This document shows, in pieces, positions 52,730 to 61,859 of a stretch of DNA of 64,000 nucleotides (position 1 is the first letter of the stretch; the number at the start of each line of letters is the position of its first letter). The notes below the pieces were generated by a model. It was not told the DNA's origin. It saw only the letters and a list, made by a program, of their open reading frames with translations, and ran no database searches. The stretch is taken from NCBI RefSeq assembly GCF_014202315.1, contig NZ_JACHGN010000019.1:62001-126000 (forward strand), read 5' to 3'. A program made the translations under genes and the position numbers. The stretch is from Thermocatellispora tengchongensis (GTDB lineage: Bacteria; Actinomycetota; Actinomycetes; Streptosporangiales; Streptosporangiaceae).

Positions 52730-52846
52730 GTGACCGGACCCGATCGTCCCTCCGGGGCGAAGACCCTGGCGATCATCCTGCTGGTCATGATGGCGGTGCT
52801 GGCCGGCATCGCCGCCATCGCGATCTGGGCCGCCAATGGGAGCTGA
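52730..52846 (+). CDS. Small single-pass membrane protein (38 aa)
   Basis: GTG 52730 follows GAAGGGGGG by a few bases. The product VTGPDRPSGAKTLAIILLVM and on is a short charged N-terminus, one hydrophobic helix (about residues 12-34) and a short tail ending NGS. The stop is four bases before the SixA start, so the genes form one unit. No family recognised. Such mini-membrane proteins are often missed in annotation. Confidence 0.65.
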   Translation: MTGPDRPSGAKTLAIILLVMMAVLAGIAAIAIWAANGS

Positions 52847-52850
52847 GGCG

Positions 52851-53369
52851 ATGACGGGCGAACAGGACACGAACGGCGGACGGCACCGCACCCTTATCGT
52901 GCTGCGGCACTGCAAGGCCGCGCACATCCCCGGCCTGGCCGACCGCGAGCGCCCGCTGACCGGGCGCGGCGAGCGCGACGCCAAGCGGGTGGGCGAGACC
53001 CTGCGCGCCCTCGCCCTGCGCCCGGACCTGGTGCTGTGCTCCCCCTCCGTGCGCACCCGGCGTACGGCGGAGCTGGCCCTGGTCGAGCTGGCCCCCGACG
53101 CGCCGGTGGAGTTCCCGCGCGGGATCTACGAGGCGTACGCCGACGAGCTGCTCGACCTGATCCGCGCGACCGACCCCGGCGTGCGCACCCTGATGCTGGT
53201 CGGGCACAACCCGGGCGTGCACGAGCTGGTCATGGGCCTGACCACCCGCGACGGCGACCCCGGCTTCCCGCCGGGGGCCTTCGCGGTCATCGAGGCCGAC
53301 GGCGCGTGGTCCATGCTCGACTCCGGCCACGCCACCACGCGCTGGAACCCCAAGACCGAGGTCAGGTGA
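52851..53369 (+). CDS. sixA: SixA-like histidine phosphatase
   Basis: 172 residues from ATG 52851 (MTGEQDTNGG), with GGAG upstream; ATG 52836 overlaps the small membrane gene and is less likely. Catalytic LIVLRHCKAAH (R-H), LCSPSVRTRRTAEL with Arg, and LVGHNPGVHEL with the second His. SixA enzymes remove phosphate from histidine phosphotransfer domains. Target unknown here. It overlaps serB tail-to-tail by eight bases. Confidence 0.9.
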   Translation: MTGEQDTNGGRHRTLIVLRHCKAAHIPGLADRERPLTGRGERDAKRVGETLRALALRPDLVLCSPSVRTRRTAELALVELAPDAPVEFPRGIYEAYADELLDLIRATDPGVRTLMLVGHNPGVHELVMGLTTRDGDPGFPPGAFAVIEADGAWSMLDSGHATTRWNPKTEVR

Positions 53370-54585
53370 GGGTCGTGTGCAGGCCGTCCTCGGCGTCGGC
53401 GGCCTCGACCTCGGCGCGCGGGATGCCGAGCAGGTAGAGGATCGAGTCGAGGTAGGGCACGGTGACCGCGGTGTCGGCGGCCTGGCGCACGACCGGCTTG
53501 GCGTTGAAGGCGATGCCCAGCCCCGCCGCGGCGATCATGTCCAGGTCGTTGGCGCCGTCGCCGATGGCGACGGTCTGGTTGATCGGGATGCCCGCCTGGG
53601 CGGCGAAGCGCTCCAGGGCGCGGGCCTTGCCCGGCCGATCGACGATCTCACCGATGACCCGCCCGGTCAGCTTGCCGTCCACGACCTCCAGGGTGTTGGC
53701 CGCGGAGTAGTCGATGCCCAGCTCCGCCACCAGCGAGTCGGTGATCTGGGTGAAGCCGCCGCTGACGATGGCGAAGCGGTAGTCGAGCCGCTTGAGCGTG
53801 CGCACCAGGGTCCGCGCCCCGGGGGTGAGCACGACCTCCGAACGCACCCGCTCGAAGACGTCCTCGGACAGCCCGGCGAGCAGCGCGACCCGCTCGCGCA
53901 GCGAGGCGGCGAAGTCGAGCTCGCCGCGCATGGCGGCGGCGGTGACCTTCTCCACCTCGTCCAGGCACCCGGCGTGCCGGGCCAGCAGCTCGATGACCTC
54001 GCCCTGGATCAGCGTCGAGTCGACGTCCATGACGATGAGCTTCTTGGCCCGCCGGTACAGCCCGGAGCGCTGCACCGCGACGTCCACCTGCTGCGCTGCG
54101 GCCTCGATGGACAGCGCGGCGCGCAGCGCGTCGGGGTCGGCCCCCGACACGGCCAGCTCGATGCAGGTGACGGGGTAGTGGGCCAGCCGCTCGATCCGGT
54201 CGATGTTGGCCCCGGCGGCGGCGATGCGCCCCGCGATGCCGGCCATCGCGGCGGGCTGCAGCGGGGCGCCGAGCACGCTGACGTGCAGGCGTCCGCGGCG
54301 CCGCTGCTCCTTGGCCATCGAGCCGGTGGAGAGCTCAAGCTCCATGCCCAGGTCTTCGGCGATGCGCTCGACGGCCGTCCACAGGGCCCCGAGCGTGCCA
54401 CCGGTCCCGGTGGGCGGGCCCCCGGCGTATGCGACGAGGACGCCCAGGGTGAGGCGTCCGCGGATGACGACCTGCTCCACATCGGCCACGGTCACCGGGA
54501 ACCCGGCGAGCACCGAGAAGAGCCGAGAGGTCACGCCGGGTCGGTCAGGCCCGGTAAGCGTGATCAGGAGAGTGCGCTGATTCAT
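53362..54585 (-). CDS. serB: Phosphoserine phosphatase with ACT domains
   Basis: 407 residues from ATG 54585 (MNQRTLLITLTGPDRPG). GGAGGAG abuts this ATG, too close for a normal site, so ATG 54630 or 54633 may be the true start. N-terminal tandem ACT domains are followed by a HAD core: VMDVDSTLIQGEVIELLARH (motif I), VSGGFT (II), the Lys in DRPGKARALE, and IGDGANDLDM (IV). It makes serine from phosphoserine. Standard length for actinobacterial SerB. Confidence 0.95.
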   Translation of the reverse strand: MNQRTLLITLTGPDRPGVTSRLFSVLAGFPVTVADVEQVVIRGRLTLGVLVAYAGGPPTGTGGTLGALWTAVERIAEDLGMELELSTGSMAKEQRRRGRLHVSVLGAPLQPAAMAGIAGRIAAAGANIDRIERLAHYPVTCIELAVSGADPDALRAALSIEAAAQQVDVAVQRSGLYRRAKKLIVMDVDSTLIQGEVIELLARHAGCLDEVEKVTAAAMRGELDFAASLRERVALLAGLSEDVFERVRSEVVLTPGARTLVRTLKRLDYRFAIVSGGFTQITDSLVAELGIDYSAANTLEVVDGKLTGRVIGEIVDRPGKARALERFAAQAGIPINQTVAIGDGANDLDMIAAAGLGIAFNAKPVVRQAADTAVTVPYLDSILYLLGIPRAEVEAADAEDGLHTTLT

Positions 54586-54739
54586 CTCCTCCAACGGTAC
54601 TTGGCCCTCTGAACGGTCGTTGACGGGGTTCATCATTCGGACGCCTGCCGTCGCTGAGTGTGCCGTGTACGCGTCGGGCTGTGGCCATTTTCCCATGTCT
54701 TCATGGGTGCGGTTGGGAGAACAAGGAGGACAGCCGGCC

Positions 54740-55516
54740 ATGACGATCACTCCCTCACCCGTGACCCGCCGCGCCGCCGCCGGCTCCGCGGCCATCGCCG
54801 ACCCCCGGGGACGCTACACGGTGAGCCTGGCCCAGACCGCCGCCGACGTCCTGGACGCGCAGCGGCTGCGCTACCAGGTCTTCGCCGGGGAGATGGGCGC
54901 CCGGCTCGACACGCCCATGACCGGCGTGGACGGCGACCGCTTCGACGCCTACTGCGACCACCTCCTGGTCCGCGAGAGCGCCACCGGGCAGGTCGTGGGG
55001 ACCTACCGGCTGCTCGCCCCGGGCCGCTCCGACCGGCTGTACTCCGAGACCGAGTTCGACCTCGGGCCGCTGTCGGGGATCAGGAAGGGCCTGGTCGAGG
55101 TGGGCAGGTCGTGCGTGCACGCCGAGCACCGGGGCGGCGCGGTGGTGGGCCTGATGTGGGCGGGGATCGCCCGCTACATGGTGGAGGGCGGCTACTCGTG
55201 GCTGGGCGGGTGCTGCTCGGTGCCGCTCACCGACGAGCCGCTCGCGGCGGCGGTGCACGACCGGGTGATGACGCGGCATCTCGCGCCTCAGGCGTACCGG
55301 CTGGTGCCGCACCGGCCCTGGTCGCCGGAGGGCATCGAGCGGCCGGACGGGTTCCAGATGCCCGCGCTGCTGCGCGGCTACCTGCGGCTCGGCTCGTGGG
55401 TGTGCGGGCCGCCGGCGTACGACCCCGACTTCCACAGCGCCGACTTCTTCGTGCTGCTCTCGCTGGCCAACGTGGACACCCGCTACCTGCGGCACTTCCT
55501 GGGTGTGGAGTCGTGA
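54740..55516 (+). CDS. OlsB-like N-acyltransferase (GNAT/hemolysin type)
   Basis: 258 residues, ATG 54740 after AAGGAGG. Similar to ornithine N-acyltransferases: AADVLDAQRLRYQVFAGEMG, DRFDAYCDHLLVRE, VGTYRLLAPGRS, EVGRSCVHAEHRGG and a C-terminal YLRLGSWVCGPPAYDPDF. With the coupled PlsC-like gene it forms the two-step OlsB-OlsA pattern for ornithine lipid synthesis. The product in this strain is inferred. A mycothiol or polyketide role cannot be excluded. Confidence 0.78.
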   Translation: MTITPSPVTRRAAAGSAAIADPRGRYTVSLAQTAADVLDAQRLRYQVFAGEMGARLDTPMTGVDGDRFDAYCDHLLVRESATGQVVGTYRLLAPGRSDRLYSETEFDLGPLSGIRKGLVEVGRSCVHAEHRGGAVVGLMWAGIARYMVEGGYSWLGGCCSVPLTDEPLAAAVHDRVMTRHLAPQAYRLVPHRPWSPEGIERPDGFQMPALLRGYLRLGSWVCGPPAYDPDFHSADFFVLLSLANVDTRYLRHFLGVES

Positions 55517-56475
55517 ACATGTGGGTGCCCGTGGCGCCGTGCACCCCCGCCGCGTGTGTGGCCGATCAGGGGGGCCTGGCGGCTCCCGGGTGGGTGCGGG
55601 TCGCGCGGGTCCTCGCGGGGGCCCTGGTGGTGCTGGCCGGGCTGCCGCTGGCCGTGCTCGCGGCCGGGCTGGGCACGGCGGGCCGGATCAGGATCACGAT
55701 GCTGTGGTCGCGGGTGCTGCTGCGCGCGATCGGCGTGCGGGTGGAGGTGCGACGGGGGTTCACCTTCATCGCGGGCGCCGGGGAGCCCGCGGCCGAGGGG
55801 GAGGCGGGCCCGGCGGCCGGGACGCTGGTCGTGGCCAACCACGTGTCGTGGCTGGACCCGCTGGTGATCGCGGCGTCGGTGCCGTGCCGGGTGCTGGCCA
55901 AGCGCGAGGTGCGCCGCTGGCCGCTGATCGGCCTGCTCGCCGGCGGGTCGGGCGCGCTGTTCATCGACCGGGACCGGCTCTCGGCGCTGCCCGGGGCCGT
56001 GCGCGAGGTCGCGGCGGCGCTCGCCGCGGGCCAGTCCGTGGCGGCCTTCCCCGAGGGTACGACGTGGTGCGGGCGCGGCATGGGCGCGTTCCGGCCCGCG
56101 GTGTTCCAGGCGGCCCTGGACGCGGGCGCCGTCGTGCGCCCGATCGCGCTCCGCTTCGAGGTGCCGGCCGGCGGCGGGCGTACACGCACCTACGCGGCGG
56201 CGTTCGTCGGAGACGACACCCTGGTCAGTTCCGTGCGGCGGGTGATCGGGCTGCGCGGTCTGGTGGTCGAGGTGACCCTGCTCCCGCTGCTCGCGCCGCC
56301 CGTCGCGAACGGCAGGCCCCCGGCGCGGCGGGCGTACGCGCGACGGGCGTACGCGCGGCTGGCGGAGGCGTCGGTCGCCTCGGCGACGCTGCCCTCCGCG
56401 GCCCAGACGGAGCGGCACCGCGTGCCACCGGCGGCGGGGCGCGTCGCGCCCGCGCCGCCGGTCGCGGTGCGGTAA
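55513..56475 (+). CDS. 1-acylglycerol-3-phosphate acyltransferase-like (PlsC/OlsA)
   Basis: 320 residues from GTG 55513 (overlapping the previous stop as GTGA); ATG 55519 is possible. A hydrophobic segment (RVLAGALVVLAGLPLAVLAA) anchors it in the membrane. VVANHVSWLDPLVI (N-H-x4-D) and AAFPEGTTWCG (PEGT) are the PlsC motifs. The C-terminus has RRAYARRAYAR repeats. Coupling to the OlsB-like gene suggests it O-acylates lyso-ornithine lipid rather than lysophosphatidate. Confidence 0.88.
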   Translation: MNMWVPVAPCTPAACVADQGGLAAPGWVRVARVLAGALVVLAGLPLAVLAAGLGTAGRIRITMLWSRVLLRAIGVRVEVRRGFTFIAGAGEPAAEGEAGPAAGTLVVANHVSWLDPLVIAASVPCRVLAKREVRRWPLIGLLAGGSGALFIDRDRLSALPGAVREVAAALAAGQSVAAFPEGTTWCGRGMGAFRPAVFQAALDAGAVVRPIALRFEVPAGGGRTRTYAAAFVGDDTLVSSVRRVIGLRGLVVEVTLLPLLAPPVANGRPPARRAYARRAYARLAEASVASATLPSAAQTERHRVPPAAGRVAPAPPVAVR

Positions 56476-56498
56476 GGACAGGGACTAGGCGGCAGGCA

Positions 56499-57077
56499 CT
56501 AGCGGACGATCTTGGTCTTGACGTTCTTGGCGAACAGCCAGCCCTTGATGCCGCCGATGCGGTCGAGCTCCTCCTTGCTCAGGTTCTCGGCGCCGGTCGG
56601 CACGTCGTACGCGATGACGCCGAGCTGGGCGCGGGCGTGGCCCTTGGTGGACTTCTTCAGCTTGACGTGGATCTTCAGGGCGTCGGTCTCGCCGACCTCC
56701 AGGGCCCAGTCGCCCCAGCACCAGAAGCCGGACTCGTCCCAGGCGCACTGGGTGCCCTTGGGACCGTTGTAGTAGACCGTGCCCACGATGCCCTTGGGCA
56801 GCTTGCCGCCGATGTAGTAGGCGTCGGCGACGTACGGGCCGGTGTTCTTGGCGGAGATCGAGTAGGTGATCTTGCCGCCCGCCTTGACCTTGGCCGGGGC
56901 CTTCACGCTTACCTTGAAGACCGAGTACGGGTCGTCGGCGACCGCGGTGACCGCCTTCGCGGGCGCGGCGACCTTGACCGGCGCGGCCGAGGCGGGGGCG
57001 GAGGCGGCGAAGAGCATGGCGCCCGCGAGCGGAGTGACCAGCGCGAGCGAGGCGACCTTCTTCAACGAGCGGGACAT
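56499..57077 (-). CDS. Secreted DUF11-like protein, paralogue 1
   Basis: 192 residues, ATG 57077 with GGGAG upstream. A signal peptide (basic MSRSLKKVASLALV, hydrophobic core, A-S-A near residue 31). The mature part is an immunoglobulin-like beta domain: DPYSVFKVSVKAPAKVKAGG, KITYSISAKNTGP, then CAWDESGFWCWGDW with two or three Cys and Trp, then YDVPTGAENLSKEELDRIGG. It is closely related to the gene at 61860 and more distantly to 57369. Function unknown; surface adhesion or binding is a guess. Confidence 0.85.
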   Translation of the reverse strand: MSRSLKKVASLALVTPLAGAMLFAASAPASAAPVKVAAPAKAVTAVADDPYSVFKVSVKAPAKVKAGGKITYSISAKNTGPYVADAYYIGGKLPKGIVGTVYYNGPKGTQCAWDESGFWCWGDWALEVGETDALKIHVKLKKSTKGHARAQLGVIAYDVPTGAENLSKEELDRIGGIKGWLFAKNVKTKIVR

Positions 57078-57368
57078 GAGGGGTTTACTCCCGGTGAGAA
57101 AGTGACACGGGAGCGCTGCGGAGGCCCCCGTGCAAACGGCACAGCGTTCTATCACGGGAAGCCGAGCGGCGTAAAGATCTACCCGCCCTTTACCTCAATC
57201 CAAACATGGTGTTAGGGGTGTCCGGCACGACGCCGACTGCCGGCGCCCGATCCCGCGCGGGGGGTGGAGGGCCCGCGAGTCCAAACGGGCTTTCGGCCGG
57301 CGCGCGGTGGTGGGTCGCGCCCTGGTCGGCGCCCGCACCGTGCCGGACACCCCGGTCCAAAGGGCCGG

Positions 57369-57953
57369 CTACCAGCGCACGATGCGGGTCTTGACCTTGA
57401 CGTAGCGCAGGTCGGTGCCCAGTTCCAGGCCGTAGATGTCCAGCACCTCGGGCTGGCCGGCCGGGACGTCGATGGAGGCGGAGGCGAACTCGGCGTACGC
57501 GTTGCCGGTCGTGCGGCGGCTCAGCCACGCCTTGACCTTGATGGTGGCGGTCCTGCCCGGCTTGAGCGTGTCGAGCAGGCAGCCCACCTCGCGGCCGGAG
57601 CGCTCGCAGTACGCGCCGGACGGCTTGCTGATGATGCGGACCTTGCTCACGCCCTTGGGCACCAGCCCGCCGACGTAGGCGATGTCGGTGGCGTACTCGC
57701 CGACGTTCTTGGTCTTGAGGGTGTAGGTGATCGCGCCGCCCTGGTAGACGGCCTTCGGGTAGTAGACGGTCAGCTTGAGCGGCGACAGCGGCGGGCCCGC
57801 CTTCACGGGCGCGAGCGCCGGGGTCACGGCCGGGACGTGGGCCGGGGCCGCGGCGGCGGTGCCGGGCGTGGCCAGGACGGCCGCGGACCCGCCGATGGCG
57901 AGCGCGGCGAGGACGGACAGGTGCCGGCGCATGGTGCTACTCCAGTCGGACAT
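57369..57953 (-). CDS. Secreted DUF11-like protein, paralogue 2
   Basis: 194 residues, ATG 57953 after GGGGGAG; ATG 57932 (MRRHLSV) would remove seven residues. Signal peptide with hydrophobic core LSVLAALAIGGSAAVLA and AAAA cleavage region. The mature domain keeps the GGAITYTLKTKNVGEYATD pattern and YVGGLVPKGVSKV, but the Cys motif is YCERSGREVGCLLD, and the conserved DVPTG is DVPAG. It ends KVKTRIVRW, like the KTKIVR end of paralogue 1. Confidence 0.85.
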   Translation of the reverse strand: MSDWSSTMRRHLSVLAALAIGGSAAVLATPGTAAAAPAHVPAVTPALAPVKAGPPLSPLKLTVYYPKAVYQGGAITYTLKTKNVGEYATDIAYVGGLVPKGVSKVRIISKPSGAYCERSGREVGCLLDTLKPGRTATIKVKAWLSRRTTGNAYAEFASASIDVPAGQPEVLDIYGLELGTDLRYVKVKTRIVRW

Positions 57954-58125
57954 CAGGTTCTCCCCCGTTTTCGTTGCCGGGATCAGCATGCGGGGCCCGA
58001 CTTGGGATCTTCTTGTCGTCCGGCTGGAACGACTTGCGTCCGGCTGGAAGCCGCCTGCACGGCGCTCGCGGGCCGTTCCACGGGCGGCTGCCACAGGCCG
58101 TCTCACATGGCCGTCTACAGGGCGC

Positions 58126-59136
58126 TCAGGACGCCAGGATGAGGTGGGTGTCGCCGAACTCGTGCCACAGGTAGCCCTCCCGCAGCGCCTCCTCGTACGA
58201 GCGCGACACCAGTGTCTCGCCGCCGACCGCCGCGAGCATCATCAGGTGGCTCGACCGGGGCTCGTGCAGGCCGGTGAGCAGCCCTGTCGTCACCCGCACG
58301 CCGTCCTGCGGCGTCACCACCCGCGAGGTCCAGCCCTCCGCGGCCTCCACCCGGCCATCCGCCGTGACCGCGGTCTCCAGGGCCCGCACCACCGTGGTGC
58401 CCACCGCCACCACCCGGGCGCCGCTCTCGCGCGCCAGGTTGACCAGGCGCGCGGTCGGCGCCGGCACCCGGAACCGCTCCCGGTACGGCGGCTCGTCCTT
58501 CTCCGGCGACGCCACGCCCGTGTGCAGGGTGATCGGCGCGATCGTGACCCCGCGGGCGACCAGCGCGGTCACCAGCGCGGTGCTGAACGGGCGGCCCGCG
58601 CTCGGCATCTCGGCGCTCCCGGGCACGGTCGCGAACACGGTCTGGTAGTCGGCCAGCGGCCAATCGCGCGGCACGTACGCGTACCGGATCGGGCGGCCGT
58701 AGCGGGCCAGGTACCCCGGCACGTCCCGGTCGAGCCGGGCCCGCCACAGCCGCGGCGTCTCCCGGCCGAGGAGCCGCAGCGTCGCGCGTCCGGGCAGCGG
58801 CAGCCACTCGCCCGGCGAGCCGCCCGCGTACGGCTCGGTCGTGCCCTCCGGCGTACGCCGGCGCAGCTCCACCAGCCACGAGCCGTCCTCGCGCTCGGTG
58901 GAGAAGTGCACGGCCAGGCGGTCCAGGCGGACGGCGGCCGGCAGCGTGGCGGAGTTGTTCACCACGAGCAGGTCGCCGGGGGCGAGCAGGCCGGGCAGGT
59001 CGGTGAACGCGTGGTGCTCGATCGCGCCGGTGTCGCGGCGCGAGACCAGCAGCCGTACGCCGTCGCGGGGCAGCCCCCGCGCCTCGGGAGGTTCGTGCGC
59101 CTCCCGGACCGGCGGAAGCGCGAACTCCACGCTCAT
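58126..59136 (-). CDS. queA: S-adenosylmethionine:tRNA ribosyltransferase-isomerase-like
   Basis: 336 residues, ATG 59136 after AAGGAG. QueA fold: PGDLLVVNNSATLPAAVRL, DYQTVFATVPGSAEMPSAGR, FSTALVTALVARGV, TLHTGVASPE, AVGTTVVRALETA and EPRSSHLMMLAA, and a terminal YLWHEFGD. These match the VFA-x-PGS-x-A-x-PSAGRPF and TH-G signatures. It would make epoxyqueuosine in tRNA. Other queuosine genes are not nearby and many actinomycetes lack the pathway, so the role should be checked. Confidence 0.85.
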   Translation of the reverse strand: MSVEFALPPVREAHEPPEARGLPRDGVRLLVSRRDTGAIEHHAFTDLPGLLAPGDLLVVNNSATLPAAVRLDRLAVHFSTEREDGSWLVELRRRTPEGTTEPYAGGSPGEWLPLPGRATLRLLGRETPRLWRARLDRDVPGYLARYGRPIRYAYVPRDWPLADYQTVFATVPGSAEMPSAGRPFSTALVTALVARGVTIAPITLHTGVASPEKDEPPYRERFRVPAPTARLVNLARESGARVVAVGTTVVRALETAVTADGRVEAAEGWTSRVVTPQDGVRVTTGLLTGLHEPRSSHLMMLAAVGGETLVSRSYEEALREGYLWHEFGDTHLILAS

Positions 59137-59183
59137 GCCGACTCCTTCGCCGGCGCCACGAGTGAAACCGCGTGTTCCATCGT

Positions 59184-59873
59184 TCACTCGCTCCGCTCGT
59201 TCACGTGCACCACCCGGCCGCTCCCCGGGCGCTCGGCGAGGAGGCGGAGGACGGTGGGGACCACGGTCTCCGGGGCCGGGGCGCCCCCCGCCTCGCCAGG
59301 GCCGATCGCGTCGGCTAGCATGCGGGTGTTCATCTCGCCCGGGTCCAGCCACCAGACCGCGACGTCGGGCTCCTCCACCGCGAGCACGTTGGAGATCTGG
59401 TCCAGCGCCGCCTTGGTCGCGCCGTACCCGCCCCATCCCTCGTACGCCTCGACGGCCGCGTCCGAGGAGATGTTCACCACCGCGCCCCGGCGGGCCCGCA
59501 GGCCGGGCAGCGTGAGCTGGAGCAGCGCGAGCGGGGCCAGCACGTTGACCGAGAACAGGTCGAGCAGCTCGCGTACGGGATAGTCGGCCAGCTTGGGCAG
59601 CGGCGTGGGGCCGAGCCCGGAGGCGTTGTTGACCAGCAGGTCCAGGCCGCCCAGCGCGGCGGCGGCCTCGGCCAGGCGGTCGCGGTGGCCCGGGTCGGCC
59701 ACGTCGCCGGGCAGGGCGGTCACGGCGGCGTGGCCCAGCTCCGCCGCCGCCTTCTCCAGGTCCTCCGCGCCGCGCGCGGTGAGCACGAGCCGCCAGCCGT
59801 CGGCGGCGAGGGCGCCGGCCAGGGCCCGGCCGAGGCCCCGGGAGGCGCCGGTGATCAGTGCGTTTCTCGTCAT
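59184..59873 (-). CDS. Short-chain dehydrogenase/reductase
   Basis: 229 residues, ATG 59873. TGASRGLGRALAG (cofactor), NNASGLG (variant of NNAG), NISSDAAVEAY (Ser) and YGATK (Tyr, Lys). The loop after TGAS with Arg suggests NADPH. Compact classical SDR with a C-terminal GRVVHVNERSE. Lies downstream of queA on the same strand with a 47-bp gap, so they may be co-transcribed. Substrate unknown. Confidence 0.9.
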   Translation of the reverse strand: MTRNALITGASRGLGRALAGALAADGWRLVLTARGAEDLEKAAAELGHAAVTALPGDVADPGHRDRLAEAAAALGGLDLLVNNASGLGPTPLPKLADYPVRELLDLFSVNVLAPLALLQLTLPGLRARRGAVVNISSDAAVEAYEGWGGYGATKAALDQISNVLAVEEPDVAVWWLDPGEMNTRMLADAIGPGEAGGAPAPETVVPTVLRLLAERPGSGRVVHVNERSE

Positions 59874-59995
59874 GCCCCGACGTTAGGCACCGGTCCCGGG
59901 GCCGGGCATCGGCCCCGGGACCGGGTACGCCTGCGCACATGGGCGTAGGACCGCCGCCCCATGGCCCGCGCCCGCGATGCGCCTAAGGTGTGCCT

Positions 59996-60085
59996 ATGAA
60001 CCGGGACGCGATGAACCGGGAGGCGCTGAACCCCGACGCGATGAACCCCGACGCGATGGACCGCGACGTGGCGAACCGGCACGAG
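59996..60085 (+). repeat. 15-bp tandem repeat at the start of the kinase gene
   Basis: Six degenerate in-frame units of ATGAACCGGGACGCG type. Each of several begins with ATG, so repeat number does not destroy the start. Confidence 0.8.
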
Positions 60086-61207
60086 GTGGAGCGCGACGAG
60101 GTGCTGCACGCGGTCAGCTCGGCCGTGCTCTCGGTCACCCGCCACCTGTCGGTGCGCGAGGTGCTCCAGGTCATCGTCCGTTCCGCGCAGCGCCTGCTCG
60201 ACGCCCGGTACGCGGCGCTCGGCGTGCCCGACGACAAGGGCGCGTTCGCCGAGTTCGTCGCCGAGGGCATCACCGACGAGCAGTGGGAGGCCATCGGGCC
60301 CACCCCGCGCCAGCACGGCATGCTCGGCGCGATGCTGCGCGAGGCCCAGCCGGTGCGCCTGCCCGACATCCGCAAGGACCCGCGTTTCGAGTGGTGGCCC
60401 CGGGCCCACCCGGTGGTCAAGGACTTCCTGGGCGTGCCGATCAGGGACGGCGAGGCCGTGCTGGGCATCATCTTCCTGTCCAACAAGCGCACGCCCGGCG
60501 GGTTCACCGAGGCCGACCAGGAACTGCTGACGCTGTTCGCCGCGCACGCCGCCATCGCGCTGACCAACGCCCGGCTCTACGAGCGCGGCCGGGAGCTGGC
60601 CCTGGTCGAGGAGCGCACCCGGATGGCGCGCGAGCTGCACGACGCGGTCACCCAGAAGCTGTTCTCGCTGCGGCTGGCCGCGCAGACCGCGGGCGCGCTG
60701 CTGACCAGCGCCCCCGAGCGGGCCGCGGCCGAGCTGGACCGGGTGCAGCGGCTCGCCGGCGAGGCGCTGGCCGAGCTGCGCGCGGTCATCGTGGAGCTGC
60801 GCCCCGCCGAGCTGGACCGGCACGGCCTGGCCGAGACCCTGCGCAAGCACGTGCGCCTGCTCGACCGCATCCACCCGGTGAGCGTGGTCTTCGAGGGCTC
60901 GGTGCGGGACCTGCCGGAGAACCTGGAGCCCGAGGTCGAGGTCGCGGTGCTGCGCGTGGCCCAGGAGGCCCTGCACAACGCGCTGCGCCACTCCGGCTGC
61001 TCCACGGTCTCGGTACGCCTGGAGCGCGGTGACGGCGGCCGGCTGGCGCTCGAAGTGCGCGACGACGGCACCGGGTTCGACGCGGCGGTCCCGCCCGCCC
61101 GGGGGCTCGGGCTGGCGTCGATGCGTGACCGGGCCGAGGCCGTGGGCGGCAGGGTGGAGGTCGCGTCCCGTCCCGGCGAGGGCACCACGGTGCGGATGGA
61201 GGTGTGA
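59996..61207 (+). CDS. GAF-domain sensor histidine kinase (DevS/NarX type)
   Basis: 403 residues from ATG 59996. The first 30 residues are five-residue repeats ([25 protein letters not shown]) coded by 15-bp units, with in-frame ATGs also at 60011, 60041 and 60056. A GAF domain follows ([20 protein letters not shown], then [20 protein letters not shown]). HisKA_3 has [20 protein letters not shown] with the phospho-His; HATPase_c has [10 protein letters not shown] and [17 protein letters not shown]. No membrane segment, so it is a cytoplasmic sensor. Pairs with the next gene. Confidence 0.93.
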   Translation: MNRDAMNREALNPDAMNPDAMDRDVANRHEVERDEVLHAVSSAVLSVTRHLSVREVLQVIVRSAQRLLDARYAALGVPDDKGAFAEFVAEGITDEQWEAIGPTPRQHGMLGAMLREAQPVRLPDIRKDPRFEWWPRAHPVVKDFLGVPIRDGEAVLGIIFLSNKRTPGGFTEADQELLTLFAAHAAIALTNARLYERGRELALVEERTRMARELHDAVTQKLFSLRLAAQTAGALLTSAPERAAAELDRVQRLAGEALAELRAVIVELRPAELDRHGLAETLRKHVRLLDRIHPVSVVFEGSVRDLPENLEPEVEVAVLRVAQEALHNALRHSGCSTVSVRLERGDGGRLALEVRDDGTGFDAAVPPARGLGLASMRDRAEAVGGRVEVASRPGEGTTVRMEV

Positions 61208-61211
61208 CGCG

Positions 61212-61859
61212 GTGGCGGAGATCAGGGTGGTGATCGCGGACGATCATCCGATCGTGCGGGAAGGGCTGCGCACGTACCTCGACTTGCAGGACGACGTGAG
61301 CGTGGTCGGCGAGGCGGCCGACGGGGCGCAGGCCGTGGAGCTCGTGGCCGAGCATGCCCCCGACGTGCTCCTGCTCGACCTGCGCATGCCGGTGCTCGAC
61401 GGGCTCGGCACGCTGACCGAGCTGGCCGCGCGCGGGCTGAGCGTACGCGTGCTGGTGCTGACCTCGGTCAGCGACCGCGGCGACGTGGCCCCGGCCATGC
61501 GGGCGGGGGCCTCCGGGTTCCTCTACAAGGACGTCGATCCGCCGGCGCTGGTGCAGGCGATCAGGGCGGTGGCGCGCGGCCAGGTGCTGCTGGCCCCGGA
61601 GGCGGCGGAGGCGGTGCTGGCGGGAGCCGCGGCCCCGGCGCCCGAGGCGCCCGCCCCCGAGGCGGCGGTCCCGCTGACCGAGCGGGAGCGCGAGGTGCTG
61701 CGCCTGCTGGCCTCCGGCCGCTCCAACCGGGAGATCGCCCGGGAGCTGACCGTGGCCGAGAAGACGGTCAAGACGCACGTGTCCAACGTGCTGATGAAAC
61801 TCGGCGTACAGGACCGCACCCAGGCGGCCCTGTACGCCGTGCGCAACGGACTGGCCTGA
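61212..61859 (+). CDS. NarL/LuxR-type response regulator
   Basis: 215 residues, GTG 61212, four bases after the kinase stop. Receiver: [15 protein letters not shown] (acidic pair), VLLLDLRMP (phospho-Asp), LTSVSD (Thr/Ser), YKDVDP (Lys). A Pro/Ala/Glu linker ([10 protein letters not shown]) leads to the [23 protein letters not shown], then [20 protein letters not shown]. Cognate partner of the GAF kinase by adjacency. Target genes unknown; the neighbouring secreted-protein gene is a candidate. Confidence 0.95.
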   Translation: MAEIRVVIADDHPIVREGLRTYLDLQDDVSVVGEAADGAQAVELVAEHAPDVLLLDLRMPVLDGLGTLTELAARGLSVRVLVLTSVSDRGDVAPAMRAGASGFLYKDVDPPALVQAIRAVARGQVLLAPEAAEAVLAGAAAPAPEAPAPEAAVPLTEREREVLRLLASGRSNREIARELTVAEKTVKTHVSNVLMKLGVQDRTQAALYAVRNGLA

